Assembly: GCF_016805305.1 (NCBI RefSeq)
Contig: NZ_JAERQN010000012.1
Span: forward strand, 124,001 to 188,000
Length of the DNA: 64,000 nt
Direction: 5' to 3'
Origin: Falsiroseomonas ponticola
Lineage (GTDB): Bacteria > Pseudomonadota > Alphaproteobacteria > Acetobacterales > Acetobacteraceae
Every line of letters begins with the position of its first letter. Within the stretch, counting starts at the first letter, position 1. The translations under genes and the position numbers were made by a program. Positions 18,194 to 26,814 of this stretch are shown here, in pieces. Below the pieces are notes generated by a model. That model had not been told where the DNA came from and did no database searches. It was given only the letters and a program-made list of their open reading frames with translations.

Positions 18194-19210
18194 CTAGGCC
18201 GGCAAGCGGCGGATGTCCATCGACGGCAGGAAGGAGGGATCAAAGACATCGGCCGGCGCGATCGGCGTCGTCAGGCCGAAGGCGCGGGAGACGGTGGCGA
18301 CGGAGGTGGCGAAGCGGTCGGCGCGCACCCCGCCCATGCCGTCGGCGCGGCTCTCCTCCGTCGTCATCTGCTTCTCGATCAGCCAGCGCAGCTTCTCCGT
18401 CTCCAGCGCCACATCGGTCAGCGGTTCCTTGCGGCGAAGGGCGGCGATGGCGGCGGCGGGATCGGCGGCGGCGGCCTGCCAGCCCCGCGCGGCGGCGGCG
18501 GTGAAGCGGCGCACGGCGTCCGGGTTCGTCTCCAGCATGCGCTTGGAGGCGAGGATGCCATTGCCGTAGAGCGGCAGGCCGGTATCGGCGAAATACTGGA
18601 AGCGGATGTCCTGCGGCCGCGCACCCGCGCGGACCAGGCCGAAATACATGGTGCTGTCGAAGCCGAGAATGGCGTCCACATCGCCCCGCATCAGGAAGGC
18701 TTCCCGCAGGCGCAGGTCGCCATACTGCCAGCGGACGCTGGCGGCATCGATGCCGGCCGTCGCGGCAAAGGCGGGGAAGATGCGGTAGGCGCCATCGGTC
18801 AGCGCGGCGCCGATCCGCTTGCCGGCCAGGTCACGCGCCGTCGCGATGCCGGCGCGGGGGAAGGACGCGGCGGAGAGCGGGCTGCGGTAATAGACCATGT
18901 AGACGCAGCGCGCGGCGCTGCCCGGGTTCTTGGCGTTGAATTCCAGCAGCACGTTGATGTCGCCGATGCCGAATTCGTAGGTGCCGGAACCGACGCGCGT
19001 CACCGCCTCACCCGATCCGCCGCTGCTGTCGAAGGTGCAGCGCAGACCGGCCTCGCGGAACCAGCCGCGTTCCTCCGCCAGGAAGAAGGCGGCGTTCGAC
19101 CCATCGAAGGGCGCGGCGAGGGAAACCTTCACCTCCAGCGCCTGGGCGCGGACGGCGCCGGCGGCCAGGATGGCGGGGGTGGCGAGCAGCAGGGAACGGC
19201 GGGTCGGCAT
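18194..19210 (-). CDS. NitT/TauT-type ABC substrate-binding protein, orphan
   Basis: 338-aa periplasmic binding protein of the SsuA/TauA/THI5-like group. Signal peptide MPTRRSLLLATPAILAAGAVRAQA, then KVSLAAPFDGSNAAFFLAEERGWFREAGLRCTFDSSGGSGEAVTRVGSG. The start at 19210 has a GAGGAG site upstream; longer open frame is antisense to the GntR gene. No permease or ATPase gene adjoins it, so it either borrows one from elsewhere or has another role. It heads the hydantoinase operon and is divergent from the GntR regulator. Confidence 0.9.
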   Translation of the reverse strand: MPTRRSLLLATPAILAAGAVRAQALEVKVSLAAPFDGSNAAFFLAEERGWFREAGLRCTFDSSGGSGEAVTRVGSGTYEFGIGDINVLLEFNAKNPGSAARCVYMVYYRSPLSAASFPRAGIATARDLAGKRIGAALTDGAYRIFPAFAATAGIDAASVRWQYGDLRLREAFLMRGDVDAILGFDSTMYFGLVRAGARPQDIRFQYFADTGLPLYGNGILASKRMLETNPDAVRRFTAAAARGWQAAAADPAAAIAALRRKEPLTDVALETEKLRWLIEKQMTTEESRADGMGGVRADRFATSVATVSRAFGLTTPIAPADVFDPSFLPSMDIRRLPA

Positions 19211-19292
19211 GGGGGTTGCTCCTCGGGATGGCGAGGGGTGTGCTGCAACCGCCGTGCCAGCCCCGGATTGCCGCGAAACCCGATCCCGCGCA

Positions 19293-19308
19293 GGATTGTG
19301 CGCAATCC
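19293..19308. promoter_or_regulatory. Candidate GntR operator
   Basis: GGATTG at 19293-19298 and CAATCC at 19303-19308 form an inverted repeat around TGCG, in the 118-bp gap between the divergent binding-protein and GntR genes. It lies about 9 bp upstream of the GntR ribosome-binding site (AAGGAG at 19317-19322). Position and symmetry suit autoregulation and control of the hydantoinase operon. Confidence 0.5.
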
Positions 19309-19328
19309 CGTGCGCGAAGGAGCGGCAG

Positions 19329-20057
19329 ATGGCGGGCGACCCGCATCGCCTCGTGGGCGTCATCAACGCGGCCAACCGCCCCAGGGCGGAGGATGCCGAT
19401 GCCGTCCACGCCCATCTCTTCGAGGCGATCGTGGACCAGCGCCTGCCGCCCGGCACCAAGCTGACCGAGCGATCGCTGGTGGAGACCTTCGACCTCGGCC
19501 GCCGCGCCATCAACGATGCGCTGAAGCGCCTGGTCTGGGAGAGGCTGGCGGTGGCGCCCCCCAACCGCGGCGTCTTCGTGGCCGCCCCGGATGCCGAGGA
19601 AGCCCGCGCCATCTTCGCCGCCCGCCGCGCGATCGAGGGCGGCTGCGTGGAAGCCGTGGCCCGCGGCGGCAGCGCGGCCGACGCGAACCTGCTGCTGGAG
19701 AACCTGGCGGAGGAACACCGCCTGCGCCGCGCGGGACGGGTGCGGGAGGCGATACGCCTTTCCGGCGGCTTCCACACCCTGGTCGCGCGGCTCTCCGGCA
19801 ATCCGATCCTGGAGGAACAGGTGCGGCTGCTGGTGGCGCGCACCAGCCTGGTGGTGGCGCTCTATGAGGACCGCGCGGGCCTCGCCTGCTGGCATGACGA
19901 CCATGAGGAGCTGGTGGCCCTGATCCGCGCGCGCCGGCACCGCGCCGCGGTCACGCTGATGCAGAAGCACCTGGCGGATATCGAGCGCGGCTTGCGGCTG
20001 GACCGCCCCTCCACGGAGGGGATCGACATCCGCCTGATGCTGGCCCGGTCCCCTTGA
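19329..20057 (+). CDS. GntR-family regulator with FCD domain
   Basis: 242-aa transcription factor. Winged helix: HLFEAIVDQRLPPGTKLTERSLVETFDLGRRAINDALKRLVWERLA (about residues 28-75). The rest is the all-helical FCD ligand domain with the typical Asp/His pattern (HDDHEELVALIRARR near residue 190). AAGGAG six bases before the ATG fixes the start. It is divergent from the hydantoinase operon, which it probably controls in response to an organic-acid-type effector. Confidence 0.9.
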   Translation: MAGDPHRLVGVINAANRPRAEDADAVHAHLFEAIVDQRLPPGTKLTERSLVETFDLGRRAINDALKRLVWERLAVAPPNRGVFVAAPDAEEARAIFAARRAIEGGCVEAVARGGSAADANLLLENLAEEHRLRRAGRVREAIRLSGGFHTLVARLSGNPILEEQVRLLVARTSLVVALYEDRAGLACWHDDHEELVALIRARRHRAAVTLMQKHLADIERGLRLDRPSTEGIDIRLMLARSP

Positions 20058-20110
20058 CGGCAGCGCGGGGTTCCGTGGGAGGCTGGCGCGAATACGGGGG
20101 AGACGGCGCG

Positions 20111-20761
20111 ATGGATGGGCTGGTGCTGCAGGGCTATTTCCGCTCGACCGCCGCCTGGCGGGTGCGGATCGCGCTGAACCTGAAGGGCATGGCCTACGCG
20201 AAGGTGTCCCGCCACCTGCGGCGGCGGGAACAGGCGGCGCCCGACTATGTCGCGCTGAACCCGCAGGGGCTGGTGCCGGCGCTGGAGGTGCCGGGCCAGG
20301 GCGTGCTGACGCAATCCATGGCGATCGTCGAATGGCTGGAGGAGACGAAGCCCCTGCCGCCGCTGCTGCCCGCCGATCCCTGGGGCCGCGCCCGCGTGCG
20401 GTCGCTGGCGCAGATCGTCGCCTGCGACATCCACCCGATCCAGAACCTGCGCGTGCTGGCCTACCTCAAGCACGAGCTGGGGCAGGAACAGCCGGCGATC
20501 GACGCCTTCGCGCGCCACTGGATCGAGACGGGGCTGGCGGCGCTGGAGGCGCGCCTCGCGCGGGAGGCGGAGACGGGCCGCTTCTGCCATGGCGATGCGC
20601 CGGGCGTGGCCGATCTCTGCCTGGTGCCGCAGCTCGGCAATGCGCGGCGCTTCGGGGTCGACCTCGCGCCCTACCCCACCGTGCTGCGGATCGAGGCCGC
20701 CTGCACGGCCCTGCCTGCCTTCCAGGACGCCGCGCCGGACAGGCAGCCCGACGCGGAGTGA
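20111..20761 (+). CDS. maiA: Zeta-class GST / maleylacetoacetate isomerase
   Basis: 216-aa glutathione-transferase-fold protein. GYFRSTAAWRVRIALNLKGM is the bacterial maleylacetoacetate isomerase N-terminal motif (usual form RSSAAYRVRIAL), followed by ALNPQGLVPALEV and LTQSMAIVEWLEE for glutathione binding. It would isomerise maleylacetoacetate or maleylpyruvate to the fumaryl form. It is convergent with a fumarylacetoacetase-family gene (3-bp gap), the next step of the tyrosine/homogentisate pathway, but on the opposite strand, and no other homogentisate gene is present. Confidence 0.83.
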   Translation: MDGLVLQGYFRSTAAWRVRIALNLKGMAYAKVSRHLRRREQAAPDYVALNPQGLVPALEVPGQGVLTQSMAIVEWLEETKPLPPLLPADPWGRARVRSLAQIVACDIHPIQNLRVLAYLKHELGQEQPAIDAFARHWIETGLAALEARLAREAETGRFCHGDAPGVADLCLVPQLGNARRFGVDLAPYPTVLRIEAACTALPAFQDAAPDRQPDAE

Positions 20762-20764
20762 GCC

Positions 20765-21556
20765 TCAGCCGACGCTGTTGCGCAGGACGCCAACGGCATC
20801 GACCTCGAATTCCAGCGCATCGCCGCTGCGCAGGAAGCGCGGCGGCTTCTGCGTGGCGCCGGTGCCCTCCGGCGATCCCGTCGCGATCACGTCGCCCGGC
20901 TGCAGTGGCGTGATGGTGGAGAGGTAGGCGATCAGCGCGGGGATGCCGAAGAACATCGCGCCCGCCTTGCTGTCCTGCACCGTCTTGCCGTTGAGGCGCG
21001 TGCGCAGCGTCAGCTCCTGCCAGTCGCTGACTTCATCGGAGGTGACGACCCAGGGCCCGATGCTGCCGGACTCGAAAAAATTCTTGCCGGCGGTGACGCT
21101 GTGGGCCTGCCAGTCGCGCACGGAGCCGTCATTGAGGATGGTGTAGCCGCCGACATGCTCCATCGCATCGGCCTCCGCGATGCGATGGCCGCCGCGGCCG
21201 ATGACGACGGCGAGTTCGCATTCATAGTCGAACTGCTCCGACACGCCGGGCAGCCGCAGCGCCTGGCCGGGGCCGACCAGCGCCGCCTGGTGCTTGAGGA
21301 AGTAGGAGATGTTGGCCGGCCCCTTCACCTCCCCGCCCAGGGGATGCGGCTTCGGGTAGTTCAGGCCGATGCAGAACAGCCGCGAATCCGGCAGCGGATT
21401 CAGCAGGGTGATGGCGGAAAGCCGATAGCGCGGGCCGTTGGCATCCGTGCAGGCCATGGCTTCCGCCATGGTCTCGGCGGGCAGGGCAACGACTTCCGCA
21501 CCCTCCAGCAGCCCGTAGCGCGCGGCACCCCCGGTCGAGAATCGCAGCAGCTTCAT
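20765..21556 (-). CDS. Fumarylacetoacetate hydrolase family protein
   Basis: 263-aa enzyme of the FAH superfamily. The metal-binding residues are visible as Glu112 and Glu114 (DYECELAVVIGRGG) and Asp143 (LNDGSVRD); KNFFESGSIGPWVVTSDEV and GDVIATGSPEGTG are the usual C-terminal blocks. Members hydrolyse C-C bonds in acylpyruvates, or act as 2-keto-3-deoxy-acid dehydratases or oxaloacetate decarboxylases. It is the last gene of the IclR/HyuAB/peptide-ABC operon, 12 bp after the ATPase gene, so its substrate may derive from that transporter's cargo rather than from homogentisate. Confidence 0.87.
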   Translation of the reverse strand: MKLLRFSTGGAARYGLLEGAEVVALPAETMAEAMACTDANGPRYRLSAITLLNPLPDSRLFCIGLNYPKPHPLGGEVKGPANISYFLKHQAALVGPGQALRLPGVSEQFDYECELAVVIGRGGHRIAEADAMEHVGGYTILNDGSVRDWQAHSVTAGKNFFESGSIGPWVVTSDEVSDWQELTLRTRLNGKTVQDSKAGAMFFGIPALIAYLSTITPLQPGDVIATGSPEGTGATQKPPRFLRSGDALEFEVDAVGVLRNSVG

Positions 21557-21568
21557 CCCCTGGCCCTT

Positions 21569-22360
21569 TCAGCCTGGCACCACCACCTCCGGCATCGCCG
21601 CCAGCAGGGTGCGCGTGATTGCGTGTTGCGGGGCATCGAAGATGGCGGCGGTCGGCCCCTGTTCGACGATCACGCCCCGGTGCAGCAGGGCGACACGGTC
21701 GCAGATGTAGCGGATGACGGCCAGATCATGGCTGATGAAGAAGTAGGTCAGGCCGAGCCGGGCCTGGAGATCGACCAGCAGGTTCAGCACCTGCGCCTGG
21801 ACGGAGACGTCGAGCGCGCTGGTGGGTTCGTCCAGCAGCAGCAGCGCGGGCTCCGTCACCAACGCGCGGGCGATGCCGATACGCTGGCGCTGGCCACCGC
21901 TGAATTCATGGGGGTAGCGGTGCAGGTGCTGCGGGCCGAGCCCGACCTGCGCCAGGATTCGCGCCGCGCGCTCCGTCCGGCCGCGCGCATCGAGCCCGAT
22001 GGCGGCGCGGTGCACCACCAGCGGCTCCGTCACGATGTCATGCACGGACATGCGCGGGTTGAGCGAGGCATAGGGGTCCTGCCAGACCACCTGGATGCGC
22101 GCGCGCAGCCGGCGCATGGCCGCGGGCGTCAGCCGCGCCATGTCCTCGCCCTCGAACAGGATGCGGCCGCTGGTGGGCTGATCGAGCCGCAGGATGCAGC
22201 GCGCGAGCGTGGACTTGCCGGAGCCCGACTCACCGACCAGGCCGAAGCTCTCGCCCTTCGCGACGCTGAGCGACACGTCGCGCAGCGCGGTGACGGGGTC
22301 GGCCCGCCGCAGCAGGCCGCCCCGCGTGAAGGTCTTGGTCAGGCCCTCGATCTCAAGCAT
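21569..22360 (-). CDS. Peptide-type ABC transporter ATP-binding protein (DppF/OppF-like)
   Basis: 263-aa ATPase. Walker A is GESGSGKST (43-51), the signature FSGGQRQRIGIARAL, Walker B LLLLDEPTSALD. The start is set at [11 protein letters not shown] (22360), overlapping the end of the DppD-like gene by 8 bp; the longer open frame is a shadow. It lacks most of the C-terminal oligopeptide-type extension seen in its partner. It works with the DppD-like ATPase and two permeases upstream. Confidence 0.92.
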   Translation of the reverse strand: MLEIEGLTKTFTRGGLLRRADPVTALRDVSLSVAKGESFGLVGESGSGKSTLARCILRLDQPTSGRILFEGEDMARLTPAAMRRLRARIQVVWQDPYASLNPRMSVHDIVTEPLVVHRAAIGLDARGRTERAARILAQVGLGPQHLHRYPHEFSGGQRQRIGIARALVTEPALLLLDEPTSALDVSVQAQVLNLLVDLQARLGLTYFFISHDLAVIRYICDRVALLHRGVIVEQGPTAAIFDAPQHAITRTLLAAMPEVVVPG

Positions 22361-23330
22361 GGGCGAGCACGCAGGCCACGCGGTGGCCATCCTCCACCGC
22401 GACCGTCGCGGGCAGCGTGGCGCAGGCCGCGCTTGCATGCGCGCAGCGCGGCGCGAAGCGGCAGCCGGGCGGCGGCGACAGCAGGTCCGGCACGCTACCG
22501 GCCAGGCCCTGCAGCGCACCGCGCGCGACATGGCGCGTGGGGATCGCGGCCAGCAGCGCCTGGGTATAGGGATGCGCGGGCCGGCGGATCACCTGCGCGA
22601 CGCGGCCGCTCTCCACGATGTTGCCGGCATACATGACGGCGACATGAGAGCAGAGCTGGGCGACGACGCCGAGGCTGTGGGTGATCAGCATCACCGCCAT
22701 GCCCGTCTCCGCCACCATCCCCTTCAGCAGCGCCAGCACCTGCGCCTGGACCGAGACATCGAGCGCCGTCGTCGGCTCATCCGCGATCAGCAAGGATGGC
22801 CGCCCGATCAGCGCCATGGCGATCAGCACGCGCTGCCGCATGCCGCCAGAGAACTGGTGGGGATAGTCATCGAGCCGCGAGGCCGCGTTGGGGATGCCGA
22901 CCTTGTCCAACATCCGCGCCGCCAGGTCCCGCGCCGCGGCCCGCGTGGTTCGTTCGGTGTGGCGCGCCGCGGCGAGCGCGACATCGACCAGCTGGTCGCC
23001 GATGCGGAAGCTCGGGTTCAAATTCGTCGTCGGGTCCTGGAAGATCATCCCGATGCGGCGGCCGCGCAGCTTACGCAACTCGCCCTCGGGCATCGCCAGC
23101 ACATCCTGCCCCTCGAACAGGATGCGCCCGCCGCGGTAGCGCGCCGGCGGCGTGGGGACGAGGCGGGAGACGGAAAGCCCCGTCAGCGACTTGCCGCAGC
23201 CGGTCTCCCCCACCACACCCCAGATCTCGCGGCGATTGATGGTCAGGTCGATGCCGTTGAGGACATGCGCCTCTCCATCGAAGGATTGCATGCCGAGATG
23301 CAGGCCCTGGATCTCCAGCAGCGCCGTCAT
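22353..23330 (-). CDS. Peptide-type ABC transporter ATP-binding protein (DppD/OppD-like)
   Basis: 325-aa ATPase with Walker A GETGCGKS, signature [15 protein letters not shown], Walker [13 protein letters not shown] and the C-terminal oligopeptide-transporter segment containing [16 protein letters not shown], a Cys-rich patch typical of DppD/OppD. The start at 23330 overlaps the DppC-like stop by 4 bp. It energises import of a peptide-like or other small solute delivered by the binding protein encoded three genes upstream. Confidence 0.93.
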   Translation of the reverse strand: MTALLEIQGLHLGMQSFDGEAHVLNGIDLTINRREIWGVVGETGCGKSLTGLSVSRLVPTPPARYRGGRILFEGQDVLAMPEGELRKLRGRRIGMIFQDPTTNLNPSFRIGDQLVDVALAAARHTERTTRAAARDLAARMLDKVGIPNAASRLDDYPHQFSGGMRQRVLIAMALIGRPSLLIADEPTTALDVSVQAQVLALLKGMVAETGMAVMLITHSLGVVAQLCSHVAVMYAGNIVESGRVAQVIRRPAHPYTQALLAAIPTRHVARGALQGLAGSVPDLLSPPPGCRFAPRCAHASAACATLPATVAVEDGHRVACVLAHA

Positions 23331-24196
23331 CGCCGCGCCTTGGGATCGAAGAGGTCGCGCAATCCGTCGCCCAGCAGGTTGAAGCCGAAGACGGCGACGA
23401 AGATCGCCATGCCCGGCGCCAGCGCCATCCACCAGAAATCCGGCATGTAGCCGCGCGCGACGGAGAGCATGGCGCCCCATTCCGGCGTCGGTGGCCGCAC
23501 GCCGATGCCGATGAAGCCGAGCGAGGCGACCGTCAGGATCGCGAAGCCCATGTCGAGCGACATCTTCACGATCACCGGCGTAGCGACGTTGGGCAGGATG
23601 TGGCGGAACAGGATGCGCGCGCCGGAAGCGCCGATGGCGCGAGCGGCGGTGACGAACATCTCCTCCTTCCGCGCCATGACCTCCGCGCGCACCAGGCGGG
23701 CATAGCCGGGCCACCAGGACAGCGCGATGGCGAAGACCATGTTGGCCATGCCGGCGCCGAGTGCCGCCGCAACGGCCATGGCCAGCATCAGGCCGGGGAT
23801 GGTGAGCTTGAGGTCGGCGAGGCGCATCAGCACCTCATCCACCCAGCCGCCCGCATAGCCCGCGATGGCGCCGATGACGGTGCCGACCGCCGTGCCCAGC
23901 AGCACCACGGCAAGACCGGCGACGATGGAGACGCGCGCGCCCGCCATGACGAGCGAGAGCACATCCTGCCCGACCTCGTTCGTGCCGAAGGGATGCGCCA
24001 GCGAGGGCGGGCGGAAGCGCGCGGCCGTGTTCACGCTGCCCGCAACATGCTCCGGAAAGGGCGCGAGCCAAGGCCCCGCCACCGCCAGCAGCAGCAGCCC
24101 CGCCACCATCACCAGGCCGAGCACGGAGAGCCAGCTGCGGGAGAAGCGATAGGCAGCGCGGCGGAAGGCCTGCCGCGGGGCGACCGTCGCGCTCAT
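23327..24196 (-). CDS. Peptide-type ABC transporter permease (DppC-like)
   Basis: 289-aa inner-membrane permease with about six hydrophobic segments. The N-terminal DppC region contains HPFGTNEVGQDVLSLVMAGARVS, and the EAA-type coupling loop is VTAARAIGASGARILFRHILPN. It overlaps the adjacent DppB-like and DppD-like genes by 4 bp each, so the transporter genes are tightly coupled. Confidence 0.93.
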   Translation of the reverse strand: MSATVAPRQAFRRAAYRFSRSWLSVLGLVMVAGLLLLAVAGPWLAPFPEHVAGSVNTAARFRPPSLAHPFGTNEVGQDVLSLVMAGARVSIVAGLAVVLLGTAVGTVIGAIAGYAGGWVDEVLMRLADLKLTIPGLMLAMAVAAALGAGMANMVFAIALSWWPGYARLVRAEVMARKEEMFVTAARAIGASGARILFRHILPNVATPVIVKMSLDMGFAILTVASLGFIGIGVRPPTPEWGAMLSVARGYMPDFWWMALAPGMAIFVAVFGFNLLGDGLRDLFDPKARR

Positions 24197-25200
24197 TCCA
24201 CGCGCACCCGTGGATTGACGAGGCCCTGCGCCACATCGACGAGCAGGTTGGAGAAGACGAAGATGCTGCCGATGACGAGCGTGACGCCGATCACCGGCAT
24301 GAAATCCTGCGACACCACGGACTTCGTGGCGTAGAGGCCGATGCCGGGCCAGTCGAACACTGTCTCCACCAGCACCGTGCCGCCGAGCAGCCAGCCGAAA
24401 TAGAGGCCGATCACCGTCAGCGTCGCCGCCACCGCGTTGCGGCTGACATACTTGAACAGGATGAGCGAGCGGGAGAGGCCGAGCGCGCGCTCCGTCAGCA
24501 CATAATCCTGCTGCAGCACCTCCAGCGTCGAGGCACGCATCATGCGCATGATGGTGGCGAGCGGCGAGAGCGACATGGCGAGCGCGGGCAGCAGCAGGTG
24601 CTGGCAGGCGACACCGAAGGCGTAGAGATCACCGGCCACCAGCGCATCGATCGTGAGAAAACCCGTCACCCAGGGTGGCGGGTCCTCCGTGATCGGGAAG
24701 CGGCCGGACAGCGGCAGCCAGCCGAGCCACATGGCGAAGCCGAGTTGCAGCAGCAGTCCGAGGAAGAAGCGCGGCATGGAGATGGCGCCCAGCGCCGCGA
24801 TGCGGGAGACCGCGTCCGGCCAGCGATCCCGCCACACGGCCGTCGCCAGGCCCATCGGCAGCCCGACCGCGACGGCGATGAACATCGCGGCGAAGACCAG
24901 TTCCAGCGTCGCCGGCAGGAAGGCCGCAAGGTCCTCCGCCACCGGCCGCCGCGTGAAGATGGAGACGCCGAAATCGCCGCGCAGCAGGCCCGAGAGGTAG
25001 CTGCCGTATTGCGTCAGCAGCGGGCGATCCAGGCCGAATTCGCGCGCGACATCGGCGATCTCCGCCGCGCTGGCATTCGGCCCGGCGGCCAGCGCCACCG
25101 GGTCCCCCGGCAGCATCCGGCCGATGATGAAGACCAGCACCGTGAGCCCGAGCAGCACCGGCACCGTCAGCAGCAGGCGCCGCAGCAGGAAGCGGATCAT
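24193..25200 (-). CDS. Peptide-type ABC transporter permease (DppB-like)
   Basis: 335-aa permease beginning MIRFLLRRLLLTVPVLLGLTVLVFIIGRMLPGDP, the standard DppB/GsiC opening. The coupling loop is YVLTERALGLSRSLILFKYVSRN. About six transmembrane segments are expected. It sits 22 bp after the binding-protein gene and pairs with the DppC-like permease to form the membrane pore. Confidence 0.93.
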   Translation of the reverse strand: MIRFLLRRLLLTVPVLLGLTVLVFIIGRMLPGDPVALAAGPNASAAEIADVAREFGLDRPLLTQYGSYLSGLLRGDFGVSIFTRRPVAEDLAAFLPATLELVFAAMFIAVAVGLPMGLATAVWRDRWPDAVSRIAALGAISMPRFFLGLLLQLGFAMWLGWLPLSGRFPITEDPPPWVTGFLTIDALVAGDLYAFGVACQHLLLPALAMSLSPLATIMRMMRASTLEVLQQDYVLTERALGLSRSLILFKYVSRNAVAATLTVIGLYFGWLLGGTVLVETVFDWPGIGLYATKSVVSQDFMPVIGVTLVIGSIFVFSNLLVDVAQGLVNPRVRVE

Positions 25201-25222
25201 GCGGTGCTCCCTGCCGCCTGCC

Positions 25223-26803
25223 TCATCGCAGCGAAAGCCCCGCGACCTCGATCGCGTTGGACGCGACGGGGACGAAGCGGAAGCCCTGGACGTTGTCGCG
25301 CAGCGCCAGCTTGCGGCGTTCCAGCACGCCGAAGATGTCCGGCGCGTCGGCCACCACCTTCTCCTGGAACTGGCGATAGATGGCGATGCGCTTCGCCTCG
25401 TCCGGCTCCGACCGCCCGGCCTCGATCAGCGCATCGACCTCCGGGCTGTTGTAGACGGCGTTCTGCCAGTTGCCGTTGCGCGACGAATGGTAGGCGGCGA
25501 AAGCGATGTTGTCGGGGTCGCCGTAATTCGCAGTCTGGTAGACCGGGAAGAGGTCCGGGAAGGTCTCCGGCGACCGGCAGGCCGCGACCATGTCCGGCCA
25601 GTTCATCGGGCGGATTTCCAGCTCGATATTCAGCTGCTTCAGGCTGTCGAGCATGATGAGCGCCCAGCGCCGCTGCTGGTCCAGCCCCGCGACATGCACC
25701 ATGGTCAGCTTGATGCCGCCATTCGGGCTGCGCGACCGCGCCAGGTGTTCCCGTGCCTTCGCCAGATCCGTGCGGTAGACGGCGAGATCGGGATTGTGGC
25801 CGAGGATTCCGTTGGGCAGCGGGCCCACCATGAGGTCTGCATAGCCCGCCGCATCGGCGATGGCCTGGTAGTTGGTGGCGTAGCTGATCGCCTTGCGCAG
25901 TTCCACATCCATCAGCGCGCCGTGCCGCGTATTCAGCTTGATGGAAAAGGTGCGGTACTCCGGCTCGATCACACGGACGATGCCGGGGCGGTCGCGCAGC
26001 GCATCCATATCCTCGCTGGTCAGGTCGACCGCGATGTGCGCCTCGCCGCGCTGAAGCTGGAGGCGCTGCGTCGCCGTCTCCCGCACGATGCGCCAGATCG
26101 CGCCGGTCAAATTGCCGCCGCCGGGCTTCCAGGCATTCGCCACGCGCTCCAGCTCATAGAGGTTGCCCGCTTCAGCGCGGCGCACGCGGAAGGCGCCGGA
26201 GGAGGCGAGGTTGGAGCGCAGGAAGGTCTGCCCGTCATCGCTGCCGAGATTGGCCTCGACCTGCTTCTTGGAGACGATCCAGGCCCAGGGCAGCACCTGC
26301 AGGAAGGCCGAGAAGGGCTTCGCGAGCGCAAATCGGACAGTGCCGGCGTCGGGCGCGGTGACACCCTCCGGCGTCACGACACCCTGGATCATCCAGGCAT
26401 TGCCGCGGTTCAGGCGAATGAGGCGGTGGAAGGAATAGACCACATCCTCCGCCGTCACCGCGCTGCCATCCTGGAACTTCGCCGCCGGGTCCAGCTTGAA
26501 TTCGTAGGTCAGGCCATCGGCGGAGACGGTCCAGGAGGCCGCGAGGTGCGGCACCGGGCGCGGCGGATTGCCCTCCACCCGCACCAGGCTGTCATAGGTG
26601 TTCCGCAGCAGCATGCTGGCGGAATAGCCCGTCGCGATGTGCGGATCGAAGTTGGGGATGTCCTGGTTGGACGCGATCACCAGGATGCGGCGCCCGCCCT
26701 GCTGGGCGAAGGCGCCCTCCGGCAGCGTCAGCGCGCCGAGTGCGCCCGCAGCCGTCGCCAGCAATGCGCGCCGCGACAGCGCGGCGGAAATCGGATCGAT
26801 CAT
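25223..26803 (-). CDS. Peptide-type ABC transporter substrate-binding protein
   Basis: 526-aa periplasmic binding protein of the DppA/OppA family. The signal peptide contains SRRALLATAAGALGALTLPEGAFA, and ILVIASNQDIPNFDPHIATGYSASMLLRNTYDSL is the conserved opening. ATG at 26803 follows GAAGGAGAGG at good spacing; a GTG five codons upstream is disfavoured. It lies between the HyuAB fusion and the permease genes, so the ligand may be a peptide, a 5-oxoproline-type compound or a hydantoin. Confidence 0.92.
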   Translation of the reverse strand: MIDPISAALSRRALLATAAGALGALTLPEGAFAQQGGRRILVIASNQDIPNFDPHIATGYSASMLLRNTYDSLVRVEGNPPRPVPHLAASWTVSADGLTYEFKLDPAAKFQDGSAVTAEDVVYSFHRLIRLNRGNAWMIQGVVTPEGVTAPDAGTVRFALAKPFSAFLQVLPWAWIVSKKQVEANLGSDDGQTFLRSNLASSGAFRVRRAEAGNLYELERVANAWKPGGGNLTGAIWRIVRETATQRLQLQRGEAHIAVDLTSEDMDALRDRPGIVRVIEPEYRTFSIKLNTRHGALMDVELRKAISYATNYQAIADAAGYADLMVGPLPNGILGHNPDLAVYRTDLAKAREHLARSRSPNGGIKLTMVHVAGLDQQRRWALIMLDSLKQLNIELEIRPMNWPDMVAACRSPETFPDLFPVYQTANYGDPDNIAFAAYHSSRNGNWQNAVYNSPEVDALIEAGRSEPDEAKRIAIYRQFQEKVVADAPDIFGVLERRKLALRDNVQGFRFVPVASNAIEVAGLSLR

Positions 26804-26814
26804 GCCCCTCTCCT

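Noticed and set aside
20111-21556. Homogentisate (tyrosine) degradation operon made of maiA and fumarylacetoacetase
   Set aside because: The two genes are convergent, the FAH-family gene belongs to the ABC/HyuAB unit, and no hmgA or other pathway gene is present.
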